DNA of 64,000 bases from Flavobacterium inviolabile (GTDB taxonomy: Bacteria; Bacteroidota; Bacteroidia; Flavobacteriales; Flavobacteriaceae), in the NCBI RefSeq assembly GCF_013389455.1, contig NZ_CP058278.1, positions 3,720,001 to 3,784,000 on the forward strand. The letters run 5' to 3'. The position numbers and the translations under genes are program-made. The notes beneath the pieces were generated by a model, which made no database searches, had not been told where the DNA came from, and saw nothing but the letters and a program-made list of their open reading frames with translations. Position 1 is the stretch's first letter; each line of letters starts with the position of its first letter. Shown here piece by piece: positions 7,654 through 17,414 of the stretch.

Positions 7654-10299
7654 TTAGTCTAACGTCAGCGTAATCTGACCGTCGTCTTCCAATTGTACAT
7701 TTTCATCCGATAAATCTTCTTCGCCGCGAACTTCAATCTCTTCCGGGATTTCTTCCGCCGGCGGATCATACGGCAGCGATTCCAGCAGGTTAACCTGTTT
7801 GAGCTTGTCTGTCGTTAGCTGGTTTCCTAAGGCTTTTATACCTTTTACCGCAATGAACTGCTCCAGGTCGATCGTCTGGTTTTCTTTCTGAACACCTTTT
7901 ACTTTTGCAAAAACAATCTCTGCTACCGGTCTGTAATCAGTCGAAACAATTTCCAGCTGCGAGTTAGGATGCTCGGAAATAAACACCTCTTCTTTATTTT
8001 CGTTTTCAATCAGGAATCGTTTCACATAATAACGTTCCTTTTCGCCGTCATAATAAATTGCCGAAACCGGTTTTTTAGGAACCCATTTTTCCAGTACCAC
8101 CATATCTTCATCAAAATGCGTGGTAAGCTCCGGTACGATGGTTTTTAGTTTTCCGGACTGATTAATGATCAGCAACCGGTCATTCGGACGGAATTCTCCT
8201 AAAAGCTCTCCCCTTCCATCGACATTCAATCGTTGTACGGTATCGTCAAACCAGATGCGTCGCGGCTTTAAGGTGGAAATGCCCTTTTCTTTCAGTTCTA
8301 TTTTTTTAATCGGATATTTGGTAACGGTATTCCCTTTACTGCCCCGTCCTTTTATGGTCAGGGTTGCAAAATCCAGATCGAATTTCAGTTTTTTAATACT
8401 GCCCACCTGACGCAGCAATACGGTCACTACTTCGGCCTCTCCATTCGGATTGTGGGAAAAGTACAACACCTGCGATCCTTTCGTTTCATTCGTAAGATCA
8501 TACATTTTATCACGGGTTACCCCGGAAACATTAAAACGTTTCACATAGGAAGGCCCGGATTTACCATCGCGGTAAATCATATTGTATATTGTCCTTTTAT
8601 CGTTTTTGTCAAATACCGCCACGTGAATAATGTCTTTCCCGATAAACTTTTTATCGTCTACTTTGGAGATCATCATGTTACCGTCGCGAAGGAAAACAAT
8701 CACATCGTCAATATCGGAACAATCCGCAACATACTCGTCTTTTTTAAGTCCGGTACCAATAAACCCTTCTTCACGGTTTACGTATAGTTTTGTATTTCGA
8801 AGCACTACTTTCGTAGCTTCAATGGTGTCAAAACTGCGAATCTCGGTCTGGCGTTCTCTTCCTTTTCCGTAACGTTCTTTTAATCGGGTAAAATAGGCAA
8901 TCGTAAAATCGATCAGGTGTTCCAGATCATATTTTACCTGTGCGATATCTCCTTCCAAAGCTTCGATCTTTTCCTGTGCTTTGTCAATATCGAATTTCGA
9001 GATACGCTTGATCCGGATTTCCGTTAAACGAACAATATCTTCTTCGGTTACCGCACGTTTCAAATGGGTAACGTGTGGTGCCAGCCCTTTATCGATAGCT
9101 TTAATCACACCATCCCAGGTTTCTTCTTCCTCAATTAAACGGTAAATCCTGTTTTCGATGAAAATACGTTCCAAAGAAGCAAAATGCCATTGTTCCTCAA
9201 GTTCCTCCAACTGGATTTCCAGTTCTCGCTTGAGTAATTCTACCGTTCTGTTTGTTGAGATTTTCAACATTTCTGAAACACCGATAAATAACGGCTTGTT
9301 ATCCTGGATCACACAGCCTAAAGGCGCCAGAGATGTTTCACAGCCGGTAAAGGCATAAAGCGCATCAATTGTTTTATCCGGTGAAACACCCGGCGGAAGA
9401 TGGATCAATATTTCAACATCGGCAGCCGTATTGTCTTCAATTTTTTTAACTTTTATCTTCCCTTTTTCATTCGCTTTTAAAATACTGTCAATCAGTGTTG
9501 TGGTATTGGTCGAGAAAGGAATCTGGGAAATAACCAGTGTTTGTTTGTCTAATTGTGAAATCTTGGCACGTACGCGTACACGCCCGCCTCTAACACCATC
9601 GTTATAGGCCGACATATCGGCGATACCTGCCGTTGGAAAATCCGGATACAGGGTAAACGGTTTTCCTTTTAATATTTTTATCGAAGCATCGATCAGTTCG
9701 TTAAAGTTGTGCGGCAGTACTTTTGTAGAAAGACCTACGGCAATACCTTCACCACCCTGCGCCAGCAGTAACGGGAATTTTACCGGTAAATTGATCGGTT
9801 CGTTACGACGTCCGTCATAGGACAGCTGCCAGTGGGTAATTTTTGGCGAATACAATACTTCCAATCCGAATTTACTGATACGGGCTTCAATATAACGCGA
9901 AGCTGCCGCACCATCGCCGGTCAGGATGTTTCCCCAGTTCCCCTGCGTGTCGATCAATAAATCTTTCTGACCAATCTGCACCATCGCATCACCAATACTC
10001 GCATCTCCGTGAGGGTGATACTGCATGGTATGCCCTACCACGTTGGCAACCTTATTGTAACGCCCGTCATCCAACTCTTTCATAGAGTGCATGATACGGC
10101 GCTGTACCGGTTTAAAACCGTCTTCAATTGCCGGAACTGCACGTTCCAGGATAACATAGGAAGCATAGTCCAGAAACCAGTCTTTATACATTCCGGTTAC
10201 TTTCGTAATCGTATCGTTATCAGTTGTTTCCTGATTATTATAAAACTGTTCCCCTTGTGACTGCCCTTCTTCTATTGGATCTAAATTTTCTTCGTCCAT
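7654..10299 (-). CDS. parC: DNA topoisomerase IV subunit A
   Basis: 881 residues. This is the breakage-reunion subunit that passes DNA duplexes and decatenates chromosomes together with ParE. The winged-helix region carries HPHGDASIGD (about 94-103) and the catalytic tyrosine in AASRYIEAR (about 131-139). A long coiled-coil region and a C-terminal beta-pinwheel-like part follow, with an acidic tail. Assignment as ParC rather than GyrA rests on pairing with the ParE-type B subunit upstream, 40 bp away. The quinolone-region Ser of E. coli GyrA/ParC is Ala here. Confidence 0.95.
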   Translation of the reverse strand: MDEENLDPIEEGQSQGEQFYNNQETTDNDTITKVTGMYKDWFLDYASYVILERAVPAIEDGFKPVQRRIMHSMKELDDGRYNKVANVVGHTMQYHPHGDASIGDAMVQIGQKDLLIDTQGNWGNILTGDGAAASRYIEARISKFGLEVLYSPKITHWQLSYDGRRNEPINLPVKFPLLLAQGGEGIAVGLSTKVLPHNFNELIDASIKILKGKPFTLYPDFPTAGIADMSAYNDGVRGGRVRVRAKISQLDKQTLVISQIPFSTNTTTLIDSILKANEKGKIKVKKIEDNTAADVEILIHLPPGVSPDKTIDALYAFTGCETSLAPLGCVIQDNKPLFIGVSEMLKISTNRTVELLKRELEIQLEELEEQWHFASLERIFIENRIYRLIEEEETWDGVIKAIDKGLAPHVTHLKRAVTEEDIVRLTEIRIKRISKFDIDKAQEKIEALEGDIAQVKYDLEHLIDFTIAYFTRLKERYGKGRERQTEIRSFDTIEATKVVLRNTKLYVNREEGFIGTGLKKDEYVADCSDIDDVIVFLRDGNMMISKVDDKKFIGKDIIHVAVFDKNDKRTIYNMIYRDGKSGPSYVKRFNVSGVTRDKMYDLTNETKGSQVLYFSHNPNGEAEVVTVLLRQVGSIKKLKFDLDFATLTIKGRGSKGNTVTKYPIKKIELKEKGISTLKPRRIWFDDTVQRLNVDGRGELLGEFRPNDRLLIINQSGKLKTIVPELTTHFDEDMVVLEKWVPKKPVSAIYYDGEKERYYVKRFLIENENKEEVFISEHPNSQLEIVSTDYRPVAEIVFAKVKGVQKENQTIDLEQFIAVKGIKALGNQLTTDKLKQVNLLESLPYDPPAEEIPEEIEVRGEEDLSDENVQLEDDGQITLTLD

Positions 10300-10339
10300 T
10301 TATATGCTTAATTCAAAATTGAAATTTGAAACTCGATTT

Positions 10340-12196
10340 TTATTTATCCTCAACCACGTCCAATTCTACTTTCAGGTTTTTAATGATAAATTCCTGACGA
10401 TCGGGTGTATTTTTTCCCATATAGAATTCCAGTAATTTTTCTATGGATGTTGCTTTATCCAGCATTACCGGATCCAGACGGATGTCTTCGCCGATAAAGT
10501 GTTTGAACTCATCCGGAGAAATCTCTCCCAATCCTTTAAATCGGGTTATTTCCGGTTTCGGTTTTAATTTTTCTATCGCGGCTACGCGTTCGTCTTCACT
10601 GTAACAATAAATTGTTTCCTTTTTATTACGCACCCGGAATAACGGCGTTTGCAGAATATACAAATGTTCCGCTTTAATCAGTTCGGGAAAGAATTGCAGG
10701 AAAAACGTGATGAGCAGCAAACGGATGTGCATACCATCGACATCGGCATCGGTAGCAATTACAATGTTGTTGTACCGCAGGTCGCCCATATCTTCTTCAA
10801 TGTTCAAGGCTGCCTGAAGCAGGTTGAATTCTTCATTTTCGTATACGATTTTCTTAGTCATCCCATACGAGTTCAGCGGTTTTCCACGCAAACTGAATAC
10901 CGCCTGCGTATTCACATCCCTTGATTTGGTGATGGAACCCGATGCGGAATCTCCCTCAGTGATAAACAGGGTGCTTTCCAGATAACGCGGATTTTTAATA
11001 TCGGTTAAATGCACGCGGCAATCGCGTAGTTTACGGTTGTGCAGACTGGCTTTTTTCGCACGGTCCTTGGCTAATTTCCGGATTCCGGAAAGTTCTTTAC
11101 GTTCTCTTTCCGCCTGTAGAATCTTGCGCAGTAACAAATCGGCTACTTCCGGGTTTTTATGCAGGAAGTTATCCAGGTTTGTTTTTACGAAATCATTGAC
11201 ATAGGTACGTACCGACGGTGAATTTGGTCCCATATCGGTCGATCCCAGTTTGGTTTTGGTCTGCGATTCGAAAACCGGCTCTTCAACTTTTACCGAAATA
11301 GCCGAAACAATGGATTTCCGCACATCGGACGCTTCAAAGTTTTTATTGTAAAATTCTTTGATCGTTCGCACAATAGCTTCACGGAAAGCCCCTAAGTGGG
11401 TACCTCCCTGAGTGGTATTCTGTCCGTTTACGAACGAATAGTATTCTTCTGAATATTGTGTTTTACTGTGGGTTAATGCGACTTCAATATCATCCCCTTT
11501 TAAGTGGATGATCGGGTAGATCATGTCTTCTTCCGAAATGGTTTCTTCCAGTAAGTCTTTCAGACCGTTATCCGAATAGAATTTTTCGCCATTGTAAATA
11601 ATGGTTAATCCGGTATTCAGGTAACAGTAATTTTTAAGCATTTTAACAATGTACTCGTTACGGTACTTGTAATGCTTGAATATGGTTTCATCCGCAATAA
11701 AGGACACTTTTGTTCCTTTGCGTTTGGTTGTTTCTACAATCTCTTCTTCCAGCGTTAAATTTCCGGCAGAGAATTCGGCTGCTTTCTGCTGGTTGTCGCG
11801 GACAGATTCCACGCGGAAATAGTTGGAAAGGGCATTTACGGCTTTGGTACCAACCCCGTTCAGACCTACCGATTTCTTAAACGCTTTGGAGTCATATTTT
11901 CCCCCGGTATTCATTTTCGAAACAACATCGACCACTTTACCCAATGGAATCCCACGGCCATAATCGCGTACTGTTACCATTTTGTCCTTTACCGTGACTT
12001 CAATGGTTTTTCCGGCGCCCATTACAAACTCGTCGATACAGTTGTCAAGAACCTCTTTCAGAAGAATATAAATACCGTCATCAGGTGAAGATCCGTCCCC
12101 AAGTTTTCCGATATACATTCCAGGACGCATACGGATATGCTCTTTCCAATCGAGTGAACGTATATTGTCTTCGGTGTACTGATTTTGCTCTAGCAT
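10340..12196 (-). CDS. parE: DNA topoisomerase IV subunit B
   Basis: 618 residues. ATPase subunit of topoisomerase IV. GHKL features include the Asn/Asp region [19 protein letters not shown] and [13 protein letters not shown]; the TOPRIM domain has EGDSASG and [17 protein letters not shown] and the parC partner fit ParE; the GyrB elsewhere in this window (49621-51561) has EGDSAGG instead. The gene is shorter than GyrB and is followed after 40 bp by parC in the same direction, so the two subunits are made from one transcript. Confidence 0.95.
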   Translation of the reverse strand: MLEQNQYTEDNIRSLDWKEHIRMRPGMYIGKLGDGSSPDDGIYILLKEVLDNCIDEFVMGAGKTIEVTVKDKMVTVRDYGRGIPLGKVVDVVSKMNTGGKYDSKAFKKSVGLNGVGTKAVNALSNYFRVESVRDNQQKAAEFSAGNLTLEEEIVETTKRKGTKVSFIADETIFKHYKYRNEYIVKMLKNYCYLNTGLTIIYNGEKFYSDNGLKDLLEETISEEDMIYPIIHLKGDDIEVALTHSKTQYSEEYYSFVNGQNTTQGGTHLGAFREAIVRTIKEFYNKNFEASDVRKSIVSAISVKVEEPVFESQTKTKLGSTDMGPNSPSVRTYVNDFVKTNLDNFLHKNPEVADLLLRKILQAERERKELSGIRKLAKDRAKKASLHNRKLRDCRVHLTDIKNPRYLESTLFITEGDSASGSITKSRDVNTQAVFSLRGKPLNSYGMTKKIVYENEEFNLLQAALNIEEDMGDLRYNNIVIATDADVDGMHIRLLLITFFLQFFPELIKAEHLYILQTPLFRVRNKKETIYCYSEDERVAAIEKLKPKPEITRFKGLGEISPDEFKHFIGEDIRLDPVMLDKATSIEKLLEFYMGKNTPDRQEFIIKNLKVELDVVEDK

Positions 12197-12303
12197 AAAG
12201 AAATTTTGGATTTTCTGCTAATATAGCATTTCTGCCGAAAAAATGAAAGAGCGCAGCAATAAAGTTATCAAACAGAATTTGTAAACAACTGATTCTCTGA
12301 CAA

Positions 12304-12609
12304 TCAAAAAAGCTTCAGATCAAACGCTACTAAAGATAGTATAAATATTACAAAACAGAATAAAATCGGAATTCCCGCAAGCAAAATCCATAGCATTTTA
12401 GGTTTTACCTCATCCGATTTTGCAATTTCCAGCGTTGTGGTTACGGAAGCAAAAACCGAAAGAAACAACAAGGCATATCCTAAATAAACACCTGTTTTAT
12501 GTATCCAGTTGTACTTTATGTTATATTGAAAATCTGCGCCTAGAAAATACGCGATAAAACTGGCTATAAACAGCAACAGTATGTTTCTGATATTTTTTTT
12601 AAATTTCAT
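12304..12609 (-). CDS. Small membrane protein, unknown
   Basis: 101 residues with three probable membrane helices (about 8-26, 39-61 and 73-97) and a positively charged N-terminus. No motif is recognised. It begins 6 bp after the stop of the TIGR02117 gene and is likely its operon partner. About 100 bp without features separates it from the parE start. Confidence 0.65.
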   Translation of the reverse strand: MKFKKNIRNILLLFIASFIAYFLGADFQYNIKYNWIHKTGVYLGYALLFLSVFASVTTTLEIAKSDEVKPKMLWILLAGIPILFCFVIFILSLVAFDLKLF

Positions 12610-12615
12610 AGTATA

Positions 12616-13302
12616 TTAGTTATAATGGCAAAATATTCCCTTGTCATAAACGGTCCACCAGCTTGCCTTCTGCCGTGCCGCTTTTAAAGCATTATTTGCC
12701 CAGGTATTACAGGTATAAAACAGGTTATAAGCACCGTTAGCTTCATAAAAAGCATCGTTTTTGCCGTAACTCCGATGCTGTATCCAGAGTACTTTTTCGT
12801 TCGCATCCCGCTGAAAACTACCGGCAATATAAGCAACCAGCTGCCGATAATCTTCTTTGGACAGCATTATCTTTTTACAGTCTTCCCCTTCCGTCATTTT
12901 CTTATAAAAAGTGGTGTGCATAGCCGAACTTCCCAGGTTAAAAACAGCATTAAAAGCCGTACCGGCTTTTAAATCGGACCATTCGGGCGTATCCAGGTAA
13001 AACCCTTTATCACCCCATCCGAAAGCCAGGTAATTCATAATACTATCCTTAGATCTGGTTTGCCGGAAAGACACTTCTTTTGTCCAGTCCCTGACCTCAT
13101 TTTTTACCGGTACCACGATATCCGTATGCACCCCATTGGTCAGTATATAAACAGCGATATCCCGCTGTCCGTTAGCCGCTTCCGCACCGTTAACAGTAAT
13201 CCGGGACAATACCAATACTGCTATGACATACAGCAATAGAAATCCTGTGATTCCGGCAACTGTCCAGCCCAAAATCCTGAGGCATTTTTTAAATACAACC
13301 AT
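12616..13302 (-). CDS. TIGR02117 / DUF2459 family protein
   Basis: 228 residues. One N-terminal membrane helix (about 12-34) anchors a periplasmic domain. The family signature is visible: TNGVHTDIVVPV near 55-66, AFGWGDKGFYLDTPEW near 91-106 and YNLFYTCNTWANNAL near 190-205, whose Cys and His may form a catalytic site. DUF2459 proteins are of unknown biochemical function, although the Cys/His arrangement resembles NlpC/P60-like folds. Followed by a small membrane protein gene 6 bp downstream. Confidence 0.85.
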   Translation of the reverse strand: MVVFKKCLRILGWTVAGITGFLLLYVIAVLVLSRITVNGAEAANGQRDIAVYILTNGVHTDIVVPVKNEVRDWTKEVSFRQTRSKDSIMNYLAFGWGDKGFYLDTPEWSDLKAGTAFNAVFNLGSSAMHTTFYKKMTEGEDCKKIMLSKEDYRQLVAYIAGSFQRDANEKVLWIQHRSYGKNDAFYEANGAYNLFYTCNTWANNALKAARQKASWWTVYDKGIFCHYN

Positions 13303-13377
13303 TCCTGATAAAAATCCGGTTTTGTTAATACTATTTCACTATTACAGGAAATACTATCAAATTAAAGACCATTTCTA

Positions 13378-13905
13378 TTAAAAACTGAATTCTTTTACAA
13401 TGTCTTTAATCTGGTTGTCAAACAACGGATTGGAGATCTGCTTTTTATCCACATCGAAATTTTCATAAAAACCCGGTAATGAAAATGTTGCCACGATATT
13501 AGCGCCATATCTCGGCAGGCTGTTTTTGGCTATTTCCAATACACTTGCCCCGCCTCTTGCACCCGGAGAAGTCGACATGAGCAAAACCGCTTTTTGCTGG
13601 AAAACATCTTTAAGCTGTCGGGAACTCCAGTCAAAAATATTTTTAAACGCTACGGAATAATTACCGTTATTCTCGGCCAGTGAAACCACGATCATTTCTG
13701 CAGAAGCCAGCTTCTCCAAAAAATCCGTTGCCAGTTGCGGCTTCCCTATTTCCTGCTCTAAATCGACACTGAATACCGGCAGGGCATAATCGTTTAAATC
13801 AAGTACCTCAACAGTTGCATCTTCAAACAAATTTGCAACATAGGTTACCAGTTTCTTATTTATAGAGTTATGGCTGTTACTGCCAGCGAAAGCGATAATT
13901 TTCAT
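13378..13905 (-). CDS. NADPH-dependent FMN reductase family protein
   Basis: 175 residues, flavodoxin-like fold. The FMN phosphate loop is the N-terminal GSNSHNSINKKLV (8-20). SPGARGGASVLEIAKNSLPR near 112-131 and the following LPGFYENF are typical of the chromate/azo-reductase type (PF03358). It probably reduces flavin or quinone using NAD(P)H; the physiological substrate is unknown. It stands alone, separated from neighbours by roughly 75 bp on each side. Confidence 0.88.
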   Translation of the reverse strand: MKIIAFAGSNSHNSINKKLVTYVANLFEDATVEVLDLNDYALPVFSVDLEQEIGKPQLATDFLEKLASAEMIVVSLAENNGNYSVAFKNIFDWSSRQLKDVFQQKAVLLMSTSPGARGGASVLEIAKNSLPRYGANIVATFSLPGFYENFDVDKKQISNPLFDNQIKDIVKEFSF

Positions 13906-13967
13906 AGGTATATTTTTTTCCGTCTAAAATTACTAAAATTAGCCATACCGATTTCAGCTGACGCCAT

Positions 13968-13998
13968 AAAAAAAGCGAAACAATTGTTTCGCTTTTTA
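13968..13998 (-). terminator. Terminator of ychF
   Basis: Stem AGCGAAACAA / TTGTTTCGCT with A-run and T-run, 20 bp after the ychF stop codon on the minus strand. Confidence 0.85.
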
Positions 13999-14017
13999 TC
14001 TTATTTTACTCCGTTAA

Positions 14018-15112
14018 TTAGACATTAAATCTAAAGTGCATTACATCACCGTCTTTAACGATATATTCTTTTCCTTCCACTCTTAATTTTCCGGCTTCTT
14101 TTACTTTTGATTCCGAACCAAAGGCTACATAATCATCATAAGCAATAACCTCAGCACGGATAAATCCTTTTTCAAAATCAGTGTGAATTACTCCGGCAGC
14201 TTTTGGTGCCGTATCACCCACGTTGATCGTCCAGGCACGTACTTCTTTAACACCAGCCGTAAAATACGTCTGCTGGTTTAACAATTTGTAAGCCGCACGG
14301 ATCAATACTGACGAACCCGGTTCTGTTAAACCTAAATCTTCCAGGAACATTTTGCGTTCCTCATAGCTCTCCAATTCTGTAATATCCGCTTCCGTTCCTA
14401 CTGCCAGAACAATAACCTCCGCATTTTCATCCTTTACCAGTTCTTTAACCTGATCTACATAACTGTTTCCTGTTGCCGCAGAACCTTCGTCTACATTACA
14501 TACATATAAAACCGGTTTTGCCGTAATCAGCTGAAAACCTTCCATTAAAGCCTCCTCATCATGATTTTGCGGTACAACTGTACGGGCAGATTTCGCTGCC
14601 AATAATGTTTCACGGATTCGGGTTAGCAATGCTTCCTCAACCTGTGCTTCTTTATTTCCTGTTTTTGCCGCTTTTTTTACTTTTTCCAAACGTTTTTCAA
14701 CGGTATCCAGATCTTTCAGCTGCAATTCGATATCAATTGTTTCTTTGTCACGGATAGGATTTACATTACCGTCTACGTGAACAATATTATCATTGTCAAA
14801 ACAACGCAAAACGTGTATGATCGCATTACACTCGCGGATGTTTCCTAAAAACTGGTTTCCTAAACCTTCTCCTTTACTGGCTCCTTTTACAAGACCGGCA
14901 ATATCCACAATATCCACTGTAGCTGGCTGTACACGCTCCGGCTTCACTAATTCCTCCAATTTTTCCAATCTCGGGTCCGGAACATTTACCACACCGATAT
15001 TCGGTTCAATAGTACAAAACGGAAAGTTAGCACTTTGTGCTTTTGCATTCGACAAACAATTGAATAAGGTTGATTTCCCAACATTAGGTAATCCTACGAT
15101 TCCAGCTTTCAT
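14018..15112 (-). CDS. ychF: Redox-regulated ATPase YchF (Obg family)
   Basis: 364 residues, full length. P-loop GLPNVGKST (7-15), DIVDIAGLVKGASKGEGLGN as the G3/switch II region, and CNVDEG in the G4 position instead of NKxD, which is the change that makes this family prefer ATP over GTP. The C-terminal TGS domain begins near RAWTINVGDTAPK. YchF binds ribosomes and influences translation and oxidative stress responses. A clear promoter lies at 15136-15165 and a terminator at 13968-13998, so it is monocistronic. Confidence 0.96.
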   Translation of the reverse strand: MKAGIVGLPNVGKSTLFNCLSNAKAQSANFPFCTIEPNIGVVNVPDPRLEKLEELVKPERVQPATVDIVDIAGLVKGASKGEGLGNQFLGNIRECNAIIHVLRCFDNDNIVHVDGNVNPIRDKETIDIELQLKDLDTVEKRLEKVKKAAKTGNKEAQVEEALLTRIRETLLAAKSARTVVPQNHDEEALMEGFQLITAKPVLYVCNVDEGSAATGNSYVDQVKELVKDENAEVIVLAVGTEADITELESYEERKMFLEDLGLTEPGSSVLIRAAYKLLNQQTYFTAGVKEVRAWTINVGDTAPKAAGVIHTDFEKGFIRAEVIAYDDYVAFGSESKVKEAGKLRVEGKEYIVKDGDVMHFRFNV

Positions 15113-15135
15113 GTATATGAGTTTTTAAAAGTCTG

Positions 15136-15165
15136 CAAATATATTGATTATTAGCCAAACTTCAA
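15136..15165 (-). promoter_or_regulatory. Promoter of ychF
   Basis: On the minus strand: TTG (15163-15165), 19 bp spacer, TATATTTG (15136-15143). This agrees with the Bacteroidota consensus TTG-N19-21-TANNTTTG and implies a leader of roughly 15-20 nt before the ATG at 15112. Confidence 0.7.
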
Positions 15166-15255
15166 CCTACTTTTATTTTAACATTTTATTGGCAAAAAAA
15201 CGTTTTTTTATAAATTTTTTAATACAAATTGTTTAATATTTCCGTTTTTAAAGCT

Positions 15256-15263
15256 TATATTTG
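15256..15263 (+). promoter_or_regulatory. Promoter -7 element of secreted protein gene
   Basis: TATATTTG, an exact TANNTTTG match, 30 bp before the ATG at 15294. A TTG at 15229-15231 has a 24-bp spacer, longer than usual. The element excludes the upstream TTG codon at 15261 as start because it lies within the promoter. Confidence 0.6.
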
Positions 15264-15293
15264 TTAAATAGTAACCTTAAAATAAAAAATATT

Positions 15294-15833
15294 ATGAAAA
15301 GATCAATTTTAAGTTTAATAATACTATTCTTCTCTGCGGGTATATACGCCCAAAACACCAATGTTCAGTCTGAAGTTAAAACAACCGTAAGAACAATAAA
15401 GGATTCTGAAGGCGAGAAAAAAATCGTTAAAACCGAGGAATTAGAAAAAGTTCAGGACGTTGAATTAAAAGATGCCAATTCCAAATCTTTAAACAAAGAA
15501 ATGCAGTTAGGACCAACCCAGGTTGTTTCTAAAGTTAAAGTTACTGTTGACGGTATTACCCGTTATGTAGATGTAGACCGCTCTGCTTATTACACCTACA
15601 AAGGACAGAAATACCAGGTATTGCTTGATAAAGTGGGATACACTATTATCAATCCGGATACAAAAAAACAGTTGGCAGTTCTTAGAGAAACGTCTAACAA
15701 TACGTATATTGTAAAAAATAAAAACAAAATTTCCATTGGCCATTTTGATACCAACGGTGATTTGATCATGGAAACATACGATGAAAAAGCCGATACGGTA
15801 ACGTTTGAAAAAGCAGAAATCATTCGTAACTAA
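15294..15833 (+). CDS. Secreted protein, unknown function
   Basis: 179 residues. A signal peptide ends at about residue 20 (FFSAGIYAQ). The mature part is charged and beta-rich, with a repeated EVKTTVRTIKDSEGEKKIVKT-like N-terminal segment, a YTYKGQKYQVLL segment and a GHFDTNGDLIMETYD segment that looks like a beta-strand pair. No lipobox and no type IX sorting domain are seen. The ATG at 15294 is chosen over a TTG 11 codons upstream because the signal peptide begins there and the -7 promoter element covers the upstream codon. Confidence 0.8.
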   Translation: MKRSILSLIILFFSAGIYAQNTNVQSEVKTTVRTIKDSEGEKKIVKTEELEKVQDVELKDANSKSLNKEMQLGPTQVVSKVKVTVDGITRYVDVDRSAYYTYKGQKYQVLLDKVGYTIINPDTKKQLAVLRETSNNTYIVKNKNKISIGHFDTNGDLIMETYDEKADTVTFEKAEIIRN

Positions 15834-15845
15834 TCCGGAAAGCAT

Positions 15846-15881
15846 AAAAAAAGCCTCAAGAAATCTTGAGGCTTTTTTTTA
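15846..15881. terminator. Bidirectional terminator
   Basis: Stem AGCCTCAAGA / TCTTGAGGCT with A-run and long T-run, between the convergent secreted-protein and ferredoxin genes; the T-run just touches the ferredoxin stop. Confidence 0.88.
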
Positions 15882-16229
15882 TTCGTTATGCAAAAAGGAT
15901 TGTCGCTGTAAAAGTGTTTCATCACTTTCCACATGGTTATCATCCGGAACACAGCAATCCACCGGACATACTGCCGCACATTGCGGTTCTTCGTGAAAAC
16001 CTTTACATTCCGTACATTTGCCCGGAACAATATAATATATATCATCCGAAATGGGCGTCTGTGCTGCTTCCGCATCCACTTCTGTTCCGTCCGGAAGCAC
16101 TATTTTACCGGTTAATTTGGTACCGTCTTTATATCTCCAATCGTCTGCCCCTTCATAGATAGCCGTGTTTGGACACTCAGGCTCGCAAGCCCCACAGTTG
16201 ATACATTCGTCTGTTATAATGATTGCCAT
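15879..16229 (-). CDS. 2[4Fe-4S] ferredoxin
   Basis: 116 residues. Two cluster-binding motifs: Cys9, 12, 15 and 19 ([12 protein letters not shown]) and Cys72, 75, 84 and 88 ([20 protein letters not shown]), with extra Cys92 and 93. The second motif has the longer C-x8-C spacing of the Alvin/Allochromatium type. A roughly 40-residue insertion separates the two sites. It is transcribed divergently from the acyl-CoA reductase gene 60 bp away; in Bacteroidota this ferredoxin often sits beside acyl-CoA reductase and serCA, as here. It is a low-potential electron carrier; partner unknown. Confidence 0.92.
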   Translation of the reverse strand: MAIIITDECINCGACEPECPNTAIYEGADDWRYKDGTKLTGKIVLPDGTEVDAEAAQTPISDDIYYIVPGKCTECKGFHEEPQCAAVCPVDCCVPDDNHVESDETLLQRQSFLHNE

Positions 16230-16241
16230 AGCTAATTTTAT

Positions 16242-16249
16242 TATTTTTG
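16242..16249 (+). promoter_or_regulatory. Promoter -7 element of acyl-CoA reductase gene
   Basis: TATTTTTG on the plus strand, 41 bp before the ATG at 16290. It abuts the opposing ferredoxin promoter. Confidence 0.55.
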
Positions 16250-16251
16250 CA

Positions 16252-16282
16252 CAAAATTACAATCAAAACCATTCATAAACAA
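16252..16282 (-). promoter_or_regulatory. Promoter of ferredoxin gene
   Basis: On the minus strand: TTG (16280-16282), 20 bp spacer, TAATTTTG (16252-16259), a full consensus match. The implied start of transcription falls inside the opposing -7 element at 16242-16249. Confidence 0.68.
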
Positions 16283-16289
16283 GCCACTC

Positions 16290-17348
16290 ATGACACAAAG
16301 CGATAAAAAAACAAGTTTTATTGAATTAGGAAAGTTTTTAAATCAGTTTTCGATAAACGGAAATGAGCAAAAACCGGATGTGAAGAACAATGCCTTATTC
16401 TATGATAACTTTATCACACTAATTGAATTATCGCAATCCCATAATGGCTGGTTCACTCCGGAGCAGGTTTATTTTGCAATACAGTCATGGGCAGAAGCCC
16501 TGACCGAAGAACAGCTTGACAAATGGTTGTCCCGCTATGATTTCACTGCCGTAAAACCCAAAACGGTGGGCTTAATTCTTGCCGGAAACATTCCGCTGGT
16601 TGGCTTTCATGATTTCTTGTCGGTTATCCTGTCCGGCCACAAGGTTTTGATTAAAACATCATCCAACGATCAGAAGCTGCTTCCTTTTTTAGCCGGTTAT
16701 CTGATTGCCATACAGCCGGAATTAGCCGATTATATCACTTTTACAGACGGGAAGCTGGAAAATTTCGATGCGGTAATCGCTACCGGAAGCAACAATACGG
16801 CCCGTTATTTTGAATACTATTTTAAAGACAAGCCGAGCATCATTCGCAAGAACAGAAATTCCGTTGCTATTTTAAACGGAAAGGAAAGCAAAGAAGACCT
16901 GATCGGGCTTGGTGAAGATATTTTCCGTTATTTCGGTCTGGGCTGCCGTAACGTTTCGAAATTATTTGTACCGAAAGACTATGATTTCACGCTTTTCTTT
17001 GAAGCCATGTATGAATACAGGGATGTTATTTATTATGAAAAATACACCAACAATTACGATTATAACAAGGCGGTTTTTCTGATGAGCGGCTTCAAACTTC
17101 TGGACAATGAATTCCTGACAATCAAGGAAGATTCCAGCTATGCCTCTCCTATTTCGTCTGTTTTCTATGAATATTACGATTCCATTGCTGCTTTAACAGA
17201 GAAACTCAACTCCGAAAAAGATCAGCTTCAGTGCATTGTATCAAATGGCATTATTGAGGATAGTGTTATTTTCGGGCAAACCCAGAAGCCTAAACTTTGG
17301 GATTATGCAGATAATGTGGACACGATTGCTTTTTTAATAAAAATCTAA
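16290..17348 (+). CDS. Acyl-CoA reductase (LuxC-like)
   Basis: 352 residues. It resembles the LuxC / PF05893 branch of the aldehyde dehydrogenase superfamily, which reduces acyl-CoA or acyl-protein to fatty aldehyde. GLILAGNIPLVGFHDFLSV (about 92-110) and ATGSNNTARYFEYYF (about 168-182) match the nucleotide-binding region, and GCRNVSKLFVP (about 222-232) places a Cys at the expected active-site position. No lux genes or fatty aldehyde partner are nearby, so a role in luminescence is not suggested. Upstream lies the divergent ferredoxin, downstream the HAD protein and serC. Confidence 0.88.
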   Translation: MTQSDKKTSFIELGKFLNQFSINGNEQKPDVKNNALFYDNFITLIELSQSHNGWFTPEQVYFAIQSWAEALTEEQLDKWLSRYDFTAVKPKTVGLILAGNIPLVGFHDFLSVILSGHKVLIKTSSNDQKLLPFLAGYLIAIQPELADYITFTDGKLENFDAVIATGSNNTARYFEYYFKDKPSIIRKNRNSVAILNGKESKEDLIGLGEDIFRYFGLGCRNVSKLFVPKDYDFTLFFEAMYEYRDVIYYEKYTNNYDYNKAVFLMSGFKLLDNEFLTIKEDSSYASPISSVFYEYYDSIAALTEKLNSEKDQLQCIVSNGIIEDSVIFGQTQKPKLWDYADNVDTIAFLIKI

Positions 17349-17414
17349 CTTTCTCGTTTTCTTTTGTGATTAAGATTATTTTTTTTAGGAAATTTACAGT
17401 CTTAAACACACTCA

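Noticed and set aside
7654..12196. Assembly duplication of gyrase genes, since two B subunits are present
   Set aside because: The two B subunits differ in length and TOPRIM motif (EGDSASG versus EGDSAGG); they are parE and gyrB.
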